A stretch of DNA of 64,000 nt from Paraburkholderia sp. BL9I2N2. GTDB taxonomy: Bacteria > Pseudomonadota > Gammaproteobacteria > Burkholderiales > Burkholderiaceae. Made by a program: the position numbers and the translations under genes. The notes below the pieces were generated by a model. The model was not told the origin of the DNA, did not search any database, and saw only the letters and a program-made list of their open reading frames with translations. The stretch is from contig NZ_SMGP01000004.1 of NCBI RefSeq assembly GCF_004339745.1, forward strand, positions 992,001-1,056,000, written 5' to 3'. Of this stretch, positions 34,380 to 44,141 are shown in pieces; the stretch's first letter is position 1; every line of letters starts with the position of its first letter.

Positions 34380-35615
34380 ATGCAAAAAGCTAAACGCTGG
34401 AAAATTTCGATCGGCGGGCTCGCGCTTCTCGCCGCTGTAACCTATGGATACCAGAGCATGACGACAGGTTGGGAAACGATTGCGACCGCCTTTTCAAAAG
34501 GTGACAAGCCCTATGGTGGCGGAGAATTTCGTATTCGCGGAAACCAGGTGATCAGTCTGAAGCTCGCAGATCCAGAAATCACTTTCAAGCCAGCGAGTCA
34601 GTTGAAGGATCCGCAGGTGGCAGAGCCAACCGAAGAATGGATGAATGACTCCGGCGAGCGCCTAAACCGGTCAACTGTAAATTTCTTGCAGGGGACCATC
34701 GAAGCTGGGATAAAGCGCACGTTCCAGCAACGAGGTCAGGATGCCGCATGGTGGTATTCAAAAGACTGGGGTACCGTCTATATCAGCACGGGTTGGATGG
34801 ATTACAAAGCACCTCGCCTATCGAACGGCCTGGCACCGCAAATTACCAAACTCTGGCGCTCCAGCGACGGCGGCCGCAACTGGACGCAATTGAACTGGCA
34901 AGCAGATCACAACATCGGACAGTTGCTGTTTCTCGATCCGCAACGCGGCTATGCAATTGGATGGGGACCTCACATATGGCGCACGGCGGATGGCGGTCAG
35001 TCCTGGCACGAGGTCAAGGTGCCGCCGCTCGCCGACGTTGGTAAGCCCCGCAAAACATTTGACGGGATGAACCTGGCCCCCGATGGTGTGCTGCGTGTTG
35101 CCTACTATGTCGAACAATCTGGCGACATCAAAACATCCAGTCTTGTCTACCGGCTGAACTGGGACCAGGCGGACTTCGAGCAGGATGTCGTGCTGCCGGA
35201 CCAGACGGTAGTCGACCTGCAATCATCCCCGCAAACGAGCGGCGGTTACTCGCTGTATGCGCTGTCCCGGTTGGGGGCGCCGCGCAATTGGGATGACCCG
35301 AGCGACAAGGGGCATCGCACAGGCGCTGTTTCAGTATGGAGAAACGTCCAGAAAGCCAGTGCGCAGCAGTTGCATACGTTTGACGACCGTTTGATGCTCG
35401 ATGGTCTCAGCGTAGGTCAGCAAGGGGTGCTGCTGGTCTACGCCACGGATGCGACGGGCGATGGCGCACCACGGGATCTCACCTTCGTCAGCAAGGATTT
35501 CGGAAGGTCATGGAGCGACCTGAATGACGGGGCTGCTCAAGGCGGCTACTTCGATCCCGATACGAACACGCAGTACGCGTTGTTTGCCTACACGCTGAAG
35601 AAAAGGAAACTATAG
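34380..35615 (+). CDS. Membrane-anchored BNR-repeat protein, probable immunity factor
   Basis: 411 residues from ATG 34380, one base after the effector stop. An N-terminal uncleaved or signal-anchor segment (about 8-25) exports the rest. At least three Asp-box/BNR motifs are visible (SSDGGRNW, TADGGQSW, SKDFGRSW), implying a beta-propeller. Sialidase-like catalysis is unlikely because I see no sialidase Arg triad or FRIP motif. Location directly behind a vgrG-effector pair and periplasmic topology suggest it neutralises the cargo protein. It shares the island's lower GC. Confidence 0.6.
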   Translation: MQKAKRWKISIGGLALLAAVTYGYQSMTTGWETIATAFSKGDKPYGGGEFRIRGNQVISLKLADPEITFKPASQLKDPQVAEPTEEWMNDSGERLNRSTVNFLQGTIEAGIKRTFQQRGQDAAWWYSKDWGTVYISTGWMDYKAPRLSNGLAPQITKLWRSSDGGRNWTQLNWQADHNIGQLLFLDPQRGYAIGWGPHIWRTADGGQSWHEVKVPPLADVGKPRKTFDGMNLAPDGVLRVAYYVEQSGDIKTSSLVYRLNWDQADFEQDVVLPDQTVVDLQSSPQTSGGYSLYALSRLGAPRNWDDPSDKGHRTGAVSVWRNVQKASAQQLHTFDDRLMLDGLSVGQQGVLLVYATDATGDGAPRDLTFVSKDFGRSWSDLNDGAAQGGYFDPDTNTQYALFAYTLKKRKL

Positions 35616-35641
35616 CGATCTGGGTTTATCGTCCTTGAATA

Positions 35642-35665
35642 GGTGGGTCGACGTCACGACCCACC
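35642..35665. terminator. Convergent hairpin between vgrG island and nrdJ
   Basis: GGTGGGTCG (35642-35650) and CGACCCACC (35657-35665) form a perfect 9-bp stem with a 6-nt loop in the 54-bp gap between two convergent genes. There is no T-run on either side, so it may need Rho or simply protect 3-prime ends. Confidence 0.5.
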
Positions 35666-35669
35666 CAAT

Positions 35670-38246
35670 CTACCCGCACGCCCCCACCTCACCACACGCC
35701 GTGCAAAAGTCACACCCGTCCTTGCGAATCACCGCATTCGCCCCGCACGACCCGCACTTACGCCCAAGCATCGTATGCAGGCCTTGCGCTCCGCCGGGCT
35801 GCGTCAACGCGAGCGCGTCGGCGTCAGTCTCAACGGGATGCGGCCGGATGCCGAAATCCGCCGGCAACGCCGTCTCGGCGCGCATCTGTCCGCGCGGCAA
35901 ACGCGCCAGCATGCGCGAATGCACCTGGTTACCTTCGGCATCGAGAAACCCGCGCCGATGCAGAATCTGCTGGATCGCAAAGGCGAGGGCGGCCACTTCC
36001 GAATCGTGCCAGCGCGGCGTGCGATGCCCATCGAGACGCTGCACCTCACCGAGCCGGACCTGGCCGCGATCCCACGAAACCTTGCGCATGTCCTGCAAGT
36101 TGCGCGCGACAAAACCGCCGCGTGCCGCCAGCGACAGCGAACGCATCGTCGCCGTGATCCATTGCTGCGATTCGTCGCGCTGACCGGTCGGAATGAAGAA
36201 CTCGATAGGCCGTTCGATGGTGACGTCTTCACCGCCCAGCCGTCCCGTGACCTCGATGAACGATACCGCCACATAGAGCGACTTCTTGCCCGCCTGCGTC
36301 AGATATTCGACTTTCTCGATGATCGCGGGCAGCTCGCCTTTAGGCCGATGATCGATCGCGATCCGCAACGGGTCGAGGTCGCTCTCGGCCAGCGTGTCGT
36401 CGGCTTGCGGCGGGCTCACGCTGAGCACCGCGCCGAGCGTTTCGTTGGGCCGGTAGGTGGCGAGACCCTTGAGGCCGTTTTTCCACGCATCGAAGTAGAG
36501 GCTTTCGAACGCTTCGAACGGATAGTCGGCGGGCACGTTCACCGTCTTCGAGATCGACGTGTCCACGTACGGTTGCACGGCCGCCATCATGTCGAGATGG
36601 TCGCGCGCCGACATTTCCAGCGCGCTGACGAAATAGTCCGGCAGCTTGCTCGTGTCGCCGCCGAGTTCGCGATAGAGCCGATACGCGTAGTCTTCGACAT
36701 CGAAGGATTCGCGGCCGCCGTCGGCCATCACCTTCATACGCGTGTAGGTCCACGAGAAGGCCGGCTCGATGCCGTTCGACGCGTTGTCCGCGAAAGCGAG
36801 GCTCACCGTGCCGGTCGGCGCGATGGACAGTAGATGGCTGTTGCGAATGCCATCGCTGCGAATCGCCTGCTTGATGTCCTCGGGCAGACGCGAGGCGAAC
36901 GTGCCGGCTTCCAGATAACGCGCGGCATCGAAGAGCGGAAATGCGCCACGCTCGCGCGCCAGTTCCACGGATGCGCGATACGCCTCGTCGCGCATCAGTT
37001 GCGCGATGCGCACGGCGAAGTCGCGCCCTTCCTGCGAGTTGTAGCGCAAGCCGAGCATGACGAGCGTATCGCCGAGGCCGGTGAAGCCCACGCCGATGCG
37101 CCGCTTGGCGCGCGACTCGTCGTATTGCTGCTGCAGCGGCCACAGCGTGACGTCGAGCACGTTGTCGAGAAAGCGCACTTGTGTGCGCGTGCGTTTGGCG
37201 AGGCCGTCCCAGTCGAACGAAGGCTTGCGGCCTTTCATCTGTGCGAACGGATCGATCACGAAACGCGTGAGGTTCAGCGGCCCGAGATTGCAGCAGCCGT
37301 ACGCCGGCAGCGGTTGTTCGCCGCACGGATTGGTGGCGCGGATGGTTTCGACCGCGCGCAGATTGTTGTCCTCGTTCATGCGCGAGATGAACACGATGCC
37401 GGGTTCCGCGACGTCGTACGTGGAGCGCATGATGCGATCCCAGATCGCGCGCGCGGGGCGTTCGCTGTAGACCCACAGGCCGTCTTCGCGTTGCCGCACG
37501 TCGTCGGCCGCGCGTTGGGCGGGCGAAGGCTCGGCGCGATGCACGAGTTGCCAGGGCTGATCTTCCTCGACCGCGCGCATGAATTCATCGGTCACGCCGA
37601 CCGAGACGTTGAAGTTATTCCAGCGGCCCTTCGAATGCTTGGCCTCGATGAACTCCAGCAGGTCGGGGTGATTGCAGTCGAGCACGGCCATCTGCGCACC
37701 GCGCCGCGAACCGGCGCTCTCGACGGTGCGGCACGACGCGTCGAACACGTCCATATAACTGCACGGCCCGGACGCCGATGAACTGGTGGTGTGAACGCGC
37801 GCGCCCTTCGGACGGATCGCGGAGAAGTTATAGCCAACGCCGCCGCCGCGGCGCATGGTTTCGGCCGCCTGCAGCAAGGCGACGTAAATGCCGGGCAGGC
37901 CTTGTTCGTCGACGCCCTGAATCGCGTCGCCCACCGGTTGCACGAAGCAATTGATCAGTGTGGCCGCAATGCCGGTGCCCGCCGCGCTCATGATGCGGCC
38001 GGCGCCGAGCGCGCCGTGCCGCAGGTTGTCGACGAAGAGCGCTTCAACCGATTCGCGCAACGCTTGCGGCTCCGCCTCGGCGACGCCGCGCGCGACGCGC
38101 TTGAACACATCGTCGGCCGATTGTTCGTCGCCTTTCGCGTACTTCTCTAGCAGAACGTCGAGGGAGAATTGTTGCGGTGCGACGAGTGGAGCGGGCGACG
38201 CGGGGGGCGCTATTTGCGCGCGGGTTTCCGGCGTGTCTTCGGCCAT
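35670..38246 (-). CDS. nrdJ: Class II (adenosylcobalamin-dependent) ribonucleotide reductase
   Basis: 858 residues. Ribonucleotide reductase motifs are NPCGEQPLPAYGCCNLG (active-site Cys/Glu) and the substrate-cysteine region LINCFVQPVGD. The C-terminal zinc-ribbon-like cysteines (CGSCGANAV, CDFCTACGEVGACG) rereduce the active site. There is no ATP-cone-only partner or NrdB, as expected for a B12-dependent enzyme that makes dNTPs with or without oxygen. I searched the 271 bp upstream (38247-38517) for a cobalamin riboswitch box and did not find a convincing one. It is monocistronic. Confidence 0.93.
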   Translation of the reverse strand: MAEDTPETRAQIAPPASPAPLVAPQQFSLDVLLEKYAKGDEQSADDVFKRVARGVAEAEPQALRESVEALFVDNLRHGALGAGRIMSAAGTGIAATLINCFVQPVGDAIQGVDEQGLPGIYVALLQAAETMRRGGGVGYNFSAIRPKGARVHTTSSSASGPCSYMDVFDASCRTVESAGSRRGAQMAVLDCNHPDLLEFIEAKHSKGRWNNFNVSVGVTDEFMRAVEEDQPWQLVHRAEPSPAQRAADDVRQREDGLWVYSERPARAIWDRIMRSTYDVAEPGIVFISRMNEDNNLRAVETIRATNPCGEQPLPAYGCCNLGPLNLTRFVIDPFAQMKGRKPSFDWDGLAKRTRTQVRFLDNVLDVTLWPLQQQYDESRAKRRIGVGFTGLGDTLVMLGLRYNSQEGRDFAVRIAQLMRDEAYRASVELARERGAFPLFDAARYLEAGTFASRLPEDIKQAIRSDGIRNSHLLSIAPTGTVSLAFADNASNGIEPAFSWTYTRMKVMADGGRESFDVEDYAYRLYRELGGDTSKLPDYFVSALEMSARDHLDMMAAVQPYVDTSISKTVNVPADYPFEAFESLYFDAWKNGLKGLATYRPNETLGAVLSVSPPQADDTLAESDLDPLRIAIDHRPKGELPAIIEKVEYLTQAGKKSLYVAVSFIEVTGRLGGEDVTIERPIEFFIPTGQRDESQQWITATMRSLSLAARGGFVARNLQDMRKVSWDRGQVRLGEVQRLDGHRTPRWHDSEVAALAFAIQQILHRRGFLDAEGNQVHSRMLARLPRGQMRAETALPADFGIRPHPVETDADALALTQPGGAQGLHTMLGRKCGSCGANAVIRKDGCDFCTACGEVGACG

Positions 38247-38517
38247 GGTATGCCCTCAATCGGCGCCGCACGGGGCACGGCGCGGTGGGTGGACGTGCGG
38301 GTCACGATAGCGCCGCGCGTGGAGCCGGCAGGTGACTTGACGCAACGACGTCCACCTTAACGCACGTGGCGAAGGGCCGCAATCAGAGGGTGTTTTACCC
38401 ACGGCGCGGAGCGGGTCGCGCGAGGCGCGTGCCGGTATGTGGGTTGGTCCGCCGGGCAGATCGGGCGCGTCAGGCACGTGGCGGAACGCACGCGCGACGC
38501 CGGCAGGCAGATGAGGC

Positions 38518-38799
38518 TCAGGCTTCGACGCACTCCAGCAGTTCAGCGCAAATCATCGCGGAAGCGTTCAAAGGCGCCGGCCGCTCGGCCGGTTTGAATA
38601 CCGCGTCGCCGCGGCGAATCTTGCGGCGCGAGACCGCGCAGGTTCCCGAGGTATGTGCCGACCTGCGGCGCCACCGCTGCTCGCCGTAATGACATTTACC
38701 CGGCTCGACCCAGCGAATTACCAGCGTCGTGTCCGAACGCTCGAGAATCTCGATGCGGACGCCATTGGTACCGTCAAGGGGGATGGACTCTAAGGTCAT
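38518..38799 (-). CDS. DUF3331 protein
   Basis: 93 residues from ATG 38799. The block WVEPGKCHYGEQRW...SGTCAVSRRKIRRGDAVFKP is the DUF3331 signature, a small family that to my knowledge is largely confined to Burkholderia relatives. The two cysteines around the basic stretch could bind metal. Function unknown. An extended in-frame reading to 39207 adds low-confidence sequence without family features, so I use the shorter start. Confidence 0.85.
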   Translation of the reverse strand: MTLESIPLDGTNGVRIEILERSDTTLVIRWVEPGKCHYGEQRWRRRSAHTSGTCAVSRRKIRRGDAVFKPAERPAPLNASAMICAELLECVEA

Positions 38800-39170
38800 C
38801 GTCGTCGGCTCCGTATTGTGTGGTGTGCCGAATGTAGTCCCGCGCGAGTCGGATAGCCATTGTGTCGCGGTTGAAACACTGTTCTTCAAATAGCAACAAT
38901 GAAACTTGACATTCGCGCTATCCCGAAAAGACGGGCCTTCGCGGGCCATTGTTAAGTTGAATTTACGATAGGGCGGATTTTTGCAACGCAGTGTTGTACG
39001 CAGTGAGACAAGCGTTCGACCCGCAAAGGGCGCCGGTGCTTCCTTTAAGATGTGGTTATTGATGAGCGACCGTGCAACGGCAGTGTAGCGGTTTTGCATT
39101 TTTCCGGTCGGCTCCCGCACACACCGAAGGAAGTCCTTGGGGGCACCTTCACAAAACCATAAGAGCTCAC
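38800..39170. other. 371-bp intergenic region DUF3331/AI-2E permease
   Basis: Divergent starts on both sides. The central part is more AT-rich than the flanking genes and should hold both promoters, but no consensus pair stands out. No gene is supported. Confidence 0.45.
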
Positions 39171-40253
39171 ATGAATTCACGCCCGCCTGTCGCACCTCCT
39201 GAACCACCTGACGCGTCGGACTGCCTGAAGAAGCAGAAAGCGGCCTCCCTCGTGTTGTACATCGGACTGGTGCTGCTGGCGTTGTGGGTCGCGCGCGATT
39301 TCATCGCGGTGGTGGCATGGGCCGCCGTGATTGCGATCGCACTCTGGCCGCTGTTGCGCAGGGTCGAGGGCAACCGCTGGTTCACCGGACGCACGACGCT
39401 GATCGCGGCTGTCTTGACGCTGGCGATCGCGTTGCTGGTCGTGCTGCCGGTGGGCATCGGCATTGCCCAGGCGCTACGCGAAGCGCATGACATGAACGAG
39501 TGGTTCAAAGATGCGCAGGAAAACGGCATTCCGTTGCCGGATTTCATCCAGCATCTGCCGTTCGGCGTGCAGCAGGCTTCCGCGTGGTGGCAGGCCAACC
39601 TCGCTCAGCCGCTGCGCGAATCGGCCGCCATGAAAGGACTGCACAGCACCACGGTGATGACGCTCGGCCGCCACTTCGGCGCGCGCGCGGTGCATGCCGT
39701 GGCGGTGTTCGGCTTCATGCTGATCACGCTGTTCGTGATCTTTCAGGCGGGGCCGCGCTTGTCGGGCTCGCTGCTGAAGGGCGTGCGGCGCGGCTTCGGC
39801 GACGACGGCGCGCAGCTTCTGCTGCGGATGGCCACGGCGGTGCGCGGCACGGTGTCGGGACTGGTCGTGGTCGGACTCGGCGAGGGCGCGTTGATGGGCG
39901 TCGCCTATTTCGTGACGGGCTTGCCGCATGTCGCGCTGCTCGCGCTCGTCACCGCGATCGCCGCGATGCTGCCGTTCTGCGCGCCGATCACCTTTGGTCT
40001 CGCGGCCTTGTGGCTGGTCGCGCAAGGCTCGGTGGCGGCGGGCGTCGGCCTCGCCGTGTTCGGCTCGGTCGTGGTGTTCATCGCCGAGCACTTCGTGCGG
40101 CCGGTGCTGATCGGCAACTCGACGCGTTTGCCGTTCCTGCTCGTGCTGTTCGGCATTCTCGGCGGAGCGGAAACGTTCGGGCTGCTCGGCATCTTCATCG
40201 GCCCCGCGCTGATGACCGTGCTGATGGTGTTGTGGACCGACCTCGTGCAATAG
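39171..40253 (+). CDS. AI-2E family (PerM/YdiK) transporter
   Basis: 360 residues with about eight membrane spans (first at 28-45) and the family's large amphipathic loop (about 105-190). The conserved segments GLGEGALMGVAYFVTGLPH and VLFGILGGAETFGLLGIFIGP are typical. The family name comes from E. coli TqsA, but most members are not proven autoinducer exporters, and some are Na+(Li+)/H+ antiporters. It is monocistronic, with a strong terminator overlapping its stop. Confidence 0.9.
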   Translation: MNSRPPVAPPEPPDASDCLKKQKAASLVLYIGLVLLALWVARDFIAVVAWAAVIAIALWPLLRRVEGNRWFTGRTTLIAAVLTLAIALLVVLPVGIGIAQALREAHDMNEWFKDAQENGIPLPDFIQHLPFGVQQASAWWQANLAQPLRESAAMKGLHSTTVMTLGRHFGARAVHAVAVFGFMLITLFVIFQAGPRLSGSLLKGVRRGFGDDGAQLLLRMATAVRGTVSGLVVVGLGEGALMGVAYFVTGLPHVALLALVTAIAAMLPFCAPITFGLAALWLVAQGSVAAGVGLAVFGSVVVFIAEHFVRPVLIGNSTRLPFLLVLFGILGGAETFGLLGIFIGPALMTVLMVLWTDLVQ

Positions 40254-40268
40254 TTGCACGGTTTTTTT
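40244..40268 (+). terminator. Rho-independent terminator whose loop is the stop codon
   Basis: CGTGCAA (40244-40250), loop TAG (the gene's stop, 40251-40253), TTGCACG (40254-40260), G, then seven T residues (40262-40268). The upstream arm is coding sequence for the last residues of the permease. Confidence 0.85.
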
Positions 40269-40305
40269 CAGGCCCATCCCATTTCAGCCAGCACTGCTGA
40301 ACCGT

Positions 40306-41220
40306 TCACGGCCGCTGATACGAAGGATGTTCCAGCGGCGGTTGCTGTGGTTGCTGCGGTCGCGACTGCGGTTGCGGTTGCGGCTTCACGCAACCGAGCG
40401 TGTATTTGAGCGCCGCGGGCAGCAGCGTGCTCCAGACGTCCCAGGTGTGGCCGCCGTCGATAATGCGCAGCGCCGCCGGATTGCCCGCCAGCCGCAAGTG
40501 CGTATAGAGCGAAGACGCATCGGCCTGGATCGCGAGGTCGTCGTCGCCGGCGGCGATGAACATCGGCAGACGATACGGCCGGCTCATATAGCGGTCCCAC
40601 TGCGCCGGATAGTTGAGTTCGTGCCAGACCCGCGCGTCGAACTCGCGCTCGCCGAACACGCCGACGCGGCGCGCAGCCGACGCGCGCGGCGGCTCGTTCG
40701 GATAGATCGCGGGGCTCAGCAGCAGCGCGCCGCAAAAGCGCTCCGGTTGCGTCATCGCATAGCGCAGCGCGCCGAAACCGCCCATCGAGACGCCGCCGAT
40801 CATCCGTCCGCCGCGTTGCGTCGAGACCGCGTAGCGCGCTTCGATCTCGGGCAGCAGATCCTCGAAGAACGCGGTCTCCATCTTCTCCTTGCGATCGACG
40901 TACCAGTCCGTGCCGCCTTGCGGCATCACGATCACGACGGGCGGCATGTCCTTGTGCCCGATCAGCGCGTCGGCGGCGCTCTGCAGGTGGCCTTGCGCGA
41001 TCCAGTCGTTGGCGTCGCCGTTGTTGCCGTGCAGGAGATACAGCACGGGCAGGCGGCCGGCGTCATGGCGATAGCCGGTCGGCAGATAGATCGTGTAAGC
41101 CCAGTCGCGGCCAAGGGCGTCGGAATGGAAGCTGCGGCTGATCACGGTGCTGGCGAGCACTGGCGCGCTGCTCGAGGCCGCGCAGAGCGCAACGAGGGCG
41201 GAACGTAGGAATAGACGCAT
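40306..41220 (-). CDS. Secreted esterase (esterase D/antigen 85-like alpha/beta hydrolase)
   Basis: 304 residues with a Sec signal peptide (cleavage near SSAPVLAS). The putative-esterase fold shows LPVLYLLHGNNGDANDW (oxyanion region), nucleophile elbow GGVSMGGFGALRY, acid GDDD and the catalytic His in DGGHTWDVW. The C-terminus is a Pro/Gln repeat (QPQPQSRPQQPQQPP) of unknown purpose, perhaps wall- or surface-interacting. The substrate is unknown. Transcribed after opgC on the same strand with a 99-bp gap. Confidence 0.88.
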   Translation of the reverse strand: MRLFLRSALVALCAASSSAPVLASTVISRSFHSDALGRDWAYTIYLPTGYRHDAGRLPVLYLLHGNNGDANDWIAQGHLQSAADALIGHKDMPPVVIVMPQGGTDWYVDRKEKMETAFFEDLLPEIEARYAVSTQRGGRMIGGVSMGGFGALRYAMTQPERFCGALLLSPAIYPNEPPRASAARRVGVFGEREFDARVWHELNYPAQWDRYMSRPYRLPMFIAAGDDDLAIQADASSLYTHLRLAGNPAALRIIDGGHTWDVWSTLLPAALKYTLGCVKPQPQPQSRPQQPQQPPLEHPSYQRP

Positions 41221-41319
41221 GTCAGAGTAGGAGGCCGCGGCGTGGGTCGCGCGCGGCCGTCATGCTATCAGGATCGGCGGTGAATTTTTGAGCAACGGTC
41301 GCCGGCCGGCGTACGCCGC

Positions 41320-42429
41320 TCAGGGCGACGTACGCAGCCGCCCGGCATACAACCGGCCGGCCAGACGCTTGAGCGGTTCCGCGCCCAGCGCCACCGCGAA
41401 CAGCGCACCGATCGCAATCGCATCCGCAAGCAGTCCGAGCGGATAGTTCAGATAGCCGTCCGTCGCCGCGTACAGCACGGAATCGACCACGAGCGAGATC
41501 ACCGCGCCGGCGATAAAGCACAGCAACCCCTTGCGGCCGATCACGCCGACCCACGGCACCCATTGCGCGAGCTTCTTCGCCCAGCCGAGCTGAATCAGAT
41601 TCGCGACGAGCCACGCGATGGCGAGGAAATTGACCGCGCGCAGGTACGAGAGGTTTTGCTTGAGGCTGCCATCGAGCGGCTCGTGCTCGATAAAGAGCTT
41701 GTAGTAAGCGGCGGCCGCGACCACCGCAAACGCCAGCAGGCTGACGACCCAGCTCAGGCGGTGCGCGCTGATGCGCTGATAAACCGGCTGGCACCGGGCC
41801 AGCACGCCGAGCACGAACAGCAATTGCCAGGCGAACGGATTGAAATCCCAATGCATGTCCGGCGCGGCGGGCAGGTAGGCGTCGATTGCGGGCGCGCCGG
41901 CCCACAGCGCGACGCTGCCGGCCAGCAGCAGCCACGGCTTGCTGCGCGCGAGCGGCAGGATCATCGGCACCAGCAGGGCGAAGAACGCGTACATGGGCAG
42001 CACCGAGGCCAGATACGGCTGACGGCGGAACAGCAGGATGTCGCCGAGAGCCGCGAGCGGGGTGTCCATCAGATCGTCGAGATCGGTGGTGGCGAGATTC
42101 GGCCCGTCGATGCTGAAGGCGGTGAGCACGGCGCTGACCAGCAACATCAGCGCAGCAGTGACGAGGAACGCGCGATAGATCTCCAGCGAGCGCCGCAGGA
42201 AACGGCTGCGCGCGATCGTCTCGTTGCGCCGTTCGGCCAGTGCGGCGTAGGCCGTGGCGGTCGCGAAGCCGCCGAGGAACACGAAGACCTCGGCGGCATC
42301 GCACAGCGCGTAGGCGTGCAGGGTGACGCGCGACAGAATGCTGCCGCCGATGTGATCGACGACGATGATCAGAAGGACCAGCCCTCGAAAAAAATCGAGT
42401 TCGATCAGGCGGGATTGCGACTTTTGCAT
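41320..42429 (-). CDS. opgC: OpgC-family acyltransferase-like membrane protein
   Basis: 369 residues with about ten membrane spans. Family hallmarks are RLIELDFFRGLVLLIIVVDH at the N-terminus and the AEVFVFLGGFATATAYAAL segment. OpgC proteins succinylate osmoregulated periplasmic glucans at the inner membrane. Here no opgGH genes are adjacent, so the acceptor is unproven and the general acyltransferase-3-like role is the safe statement. Confidence 0.85.
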   Translation of the reverse strand: MQKSQSRLIELDFFRGLVLLIIVVDHIGGSILSRVTLHAYALCDAAEVFVFLGGFATATAYAALAERRNETIARSRFLRRSLEIYRAFLVTAALMLLVSAVLTAFSIDGPNLATTDLDDLMDTPLAALGDILLFRRQPYLASVLPMYAFFALLVPMILPLARSKPWLLLAGSVALWAGAPAIDAYLPAAPDMHWDFNPFAWQLLFVLGVLARCQPVYQRISAHRLSWVVSLLAFAVVAAAAYYKLFIEHEPLDGSLKQNLSYLRAVNFLAIAWLVANLIQLGWAKKLAQWVPWVGVIGRKGLLCFIAGAVISLVVDSVLYAATDGYLNYPLGLLADAIAIGALFAVALGAEPLKRLAGRLYAGRLRTSP

Positions 42430-42950
42430 TGTGTGGCGCCAAAAGCAAACCCCGTGCGACGGCGCGCTGGTTCAGCGCGGCAGGCGTCTCACAAGGCTTT
42501 TAGAAATTGGATTGGATGCTGCGGCGGATACGCGACCCGCGTCGCCGCTTTCAACCGGCCGGACGTGGCGCGGTTGCAGGGGGCAGTAAAAATGACCCAC
42601 GTGGCGGCGCGGAGTTCCGCTGCGCCGCTGCAAGAAGGTTGCGATTATATTTCTTTTCGTGACAAATCTGCCTGCGGCAGGGCAAGTCAGCGCGCGTGGG
42701 CCGCAGCCGGTATCAAGTCCGCGCGGCGTCGCGCCGTTTACCTGAATGAGCGCCGCGACAAAAGGGCCCAACGCACCAAGTGGAGATTTCGCAACGTTTC
42801 GAGATATCGATACGACACCCAATGGACGGCGACCTAACGGCGTGTGAGGATTTCTGAAAGCGCGTCAAGGTCGATGCAGCACCTTGTAAGGCGCAAAGAA
42901 CAAAGCGGCCGGATCGAGTTGTCCCATTGCTCGAGTGCAGGGAGATCGTC
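42430..42950. other. 521-bp intergenic region opgC/porin
   Basis: Divergent promoters must lie here. An AT-richer patch (about 42640-42665, ATTATATTTCTTTT) and the CAGGGAG ribosome-binding site for the porin (about 42940) are the only signals seen. No gene is supported. Confidence 0.45.
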
Positions 42951-44111
42951 ATGAACAAGCAAGTGTTCGCGCTAGCTGTCTCCACCGCTATGTCCGCCGC
43001 TTTTGCCGCGCCCGCCCTGGCGCAGACGAGTGTCACGCTGTATGGCGTGCTCGACGAAGGCATCAACTACACGAACAATGTCGGCCGCGGCCATGTCTAT
43101 GAGCTGGCGAGCGGCTATGCGCAAGGCAGCCGCTGGGGGCTGAAGGGCGCCGAGGAACTGGGCGGCGGCCTGAAAGCGATCTTCCAGCTGGAAAACGGTT
43201 TCGACGTGAGTTCCGGGCGGCTCAACCAGGGCGGCCGGATGTTCGGCCGCCAGGCCTTTGTCGGCTTGAGCGCGGAGCGCTACGGCACGTTGACGTTCGG
43301 CCGCCAGTACGATTCGGTGGTCGATTATCTGGCCCAGACCACGGCCAACGGCAACTGGGCCGGCTTGCTCTTCTCCCACCCGTACGACAACGACAACACG
43401 GACAACTCGTTCCGGCTCGACAACTCGATCAAGTACACGAGTCCGTCGCTGTCCGGCTTCCAGTTCGGCGGCGTCTATAGCTTCAGCAACGACACCAACT
43501 TCGCCAACAATCGCGCGTACAGTTTCGGCGGCCAGTATTCTTATGGCGGCCTGCTGGTGGCCGCGGCCTATCTGCAAGCCGACAATCCCGGCAATGGAGC
43601 GAACGGGGCGATCACGGCGAACGACGCCAGCTTCATCGCCGCCCGTATGCGTGTGTTCGGCGGTGGCATCACCTATACGTTCGGTCCTGCGACTGCCGGC
43701 TTCGTCTATACCAACTCGAACTATCTGGACCCGACCGGCAACGGCTATCTCGGCGTGACGCCGCTCGTGCCGCCGGGCGTATTGCTGAACTCGCTGAAGT
43801 ATCAGAACTTCGAGGTGAACGGCAAGTATCAGATTTCGCCGATGCTGTTCGTCGGTGCACAGTACGTGTACACGATGGAAACCTACGACGCCTCGACCGG
43901 CGGCGTGAAGCCGAAGATTCACTCGTTCGGCCTGATGGCGGATTACAACCTGTCCAAACGCACCGACGTTTACATCCAGGGCGAGTATCAGCAGGTGACG
44001 GGCGACGCGACCTATTCGATTCTGGACGACGCGTTCAACGTCGGCACGCAGTCTCCTTCATCGACCTCGAGGCAGGTCGTGGTGCGCGCAGCGATCCGGC
44101 ATAAGTTCTGA
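42951..44111 (+). CDS. General (trimeric) porin, Burkholderia type
   Basis: 386 residues from ATG 42951, 7-9 nt after GGGAG. Signal peptide ends ALA/Q24-25. The mature protein opens SVTLYGVLDEGINYTNN and ends VVRAAIRHKF with the terminal Phe needed for outer-membrane insertion. Internal GFDVSSGRLNQGGRMFGRQA is the porin-4 family signature. It is a 16-stranded diffusion channel. It stands alone between a divergent opgC and a convergent lysR. Confidence 0.95.
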   Translation: MNKQVFALAVSTAMSAAFAAPALAQTSVTLYGVLDEGINYTNNVGRGHVYELASGYAQGSRWGLKGAEELGGGLKAIFQLENGFDVSSGRLNQGGRMFGRQAFVGLSAERYGTLTFGRQYDSVVDYLAQTTANGNWAGLLFSHPYDNDNTDNSFRLDNSIKYTSPSLSGFQFGGVYSFSNDTNFANNRAYSFGGQYSYGGLLVAAAYLQADNPGNGANGAITANDASFIAARMRVFGGGITYTFGPATAGFVYTNSNYLDPTGNGYLGVTPLVPPGVLLNSLKYQNFEVNGKYQISPMLFVGAQYVYTMETYDASTGGVKPKIHSFGLMADYNLSKRTDVYIQGEYQQVTGDATYSILDDAFNVGTQSPSSTSRQVVVRAAIRHKF

Positions 44112-44141
44112 CTTCACCTGGGCTAACCACCTCGCCTAACT

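Noticed and set aside
38247..38517. Possible cobalamin riboswitch upstream of the B12-dependent ribonucleotide reductase
   Set aside because: Read the minus strand for the B12-box core and flanking helices; only a loose GCCACGTG-type match, insufficient.
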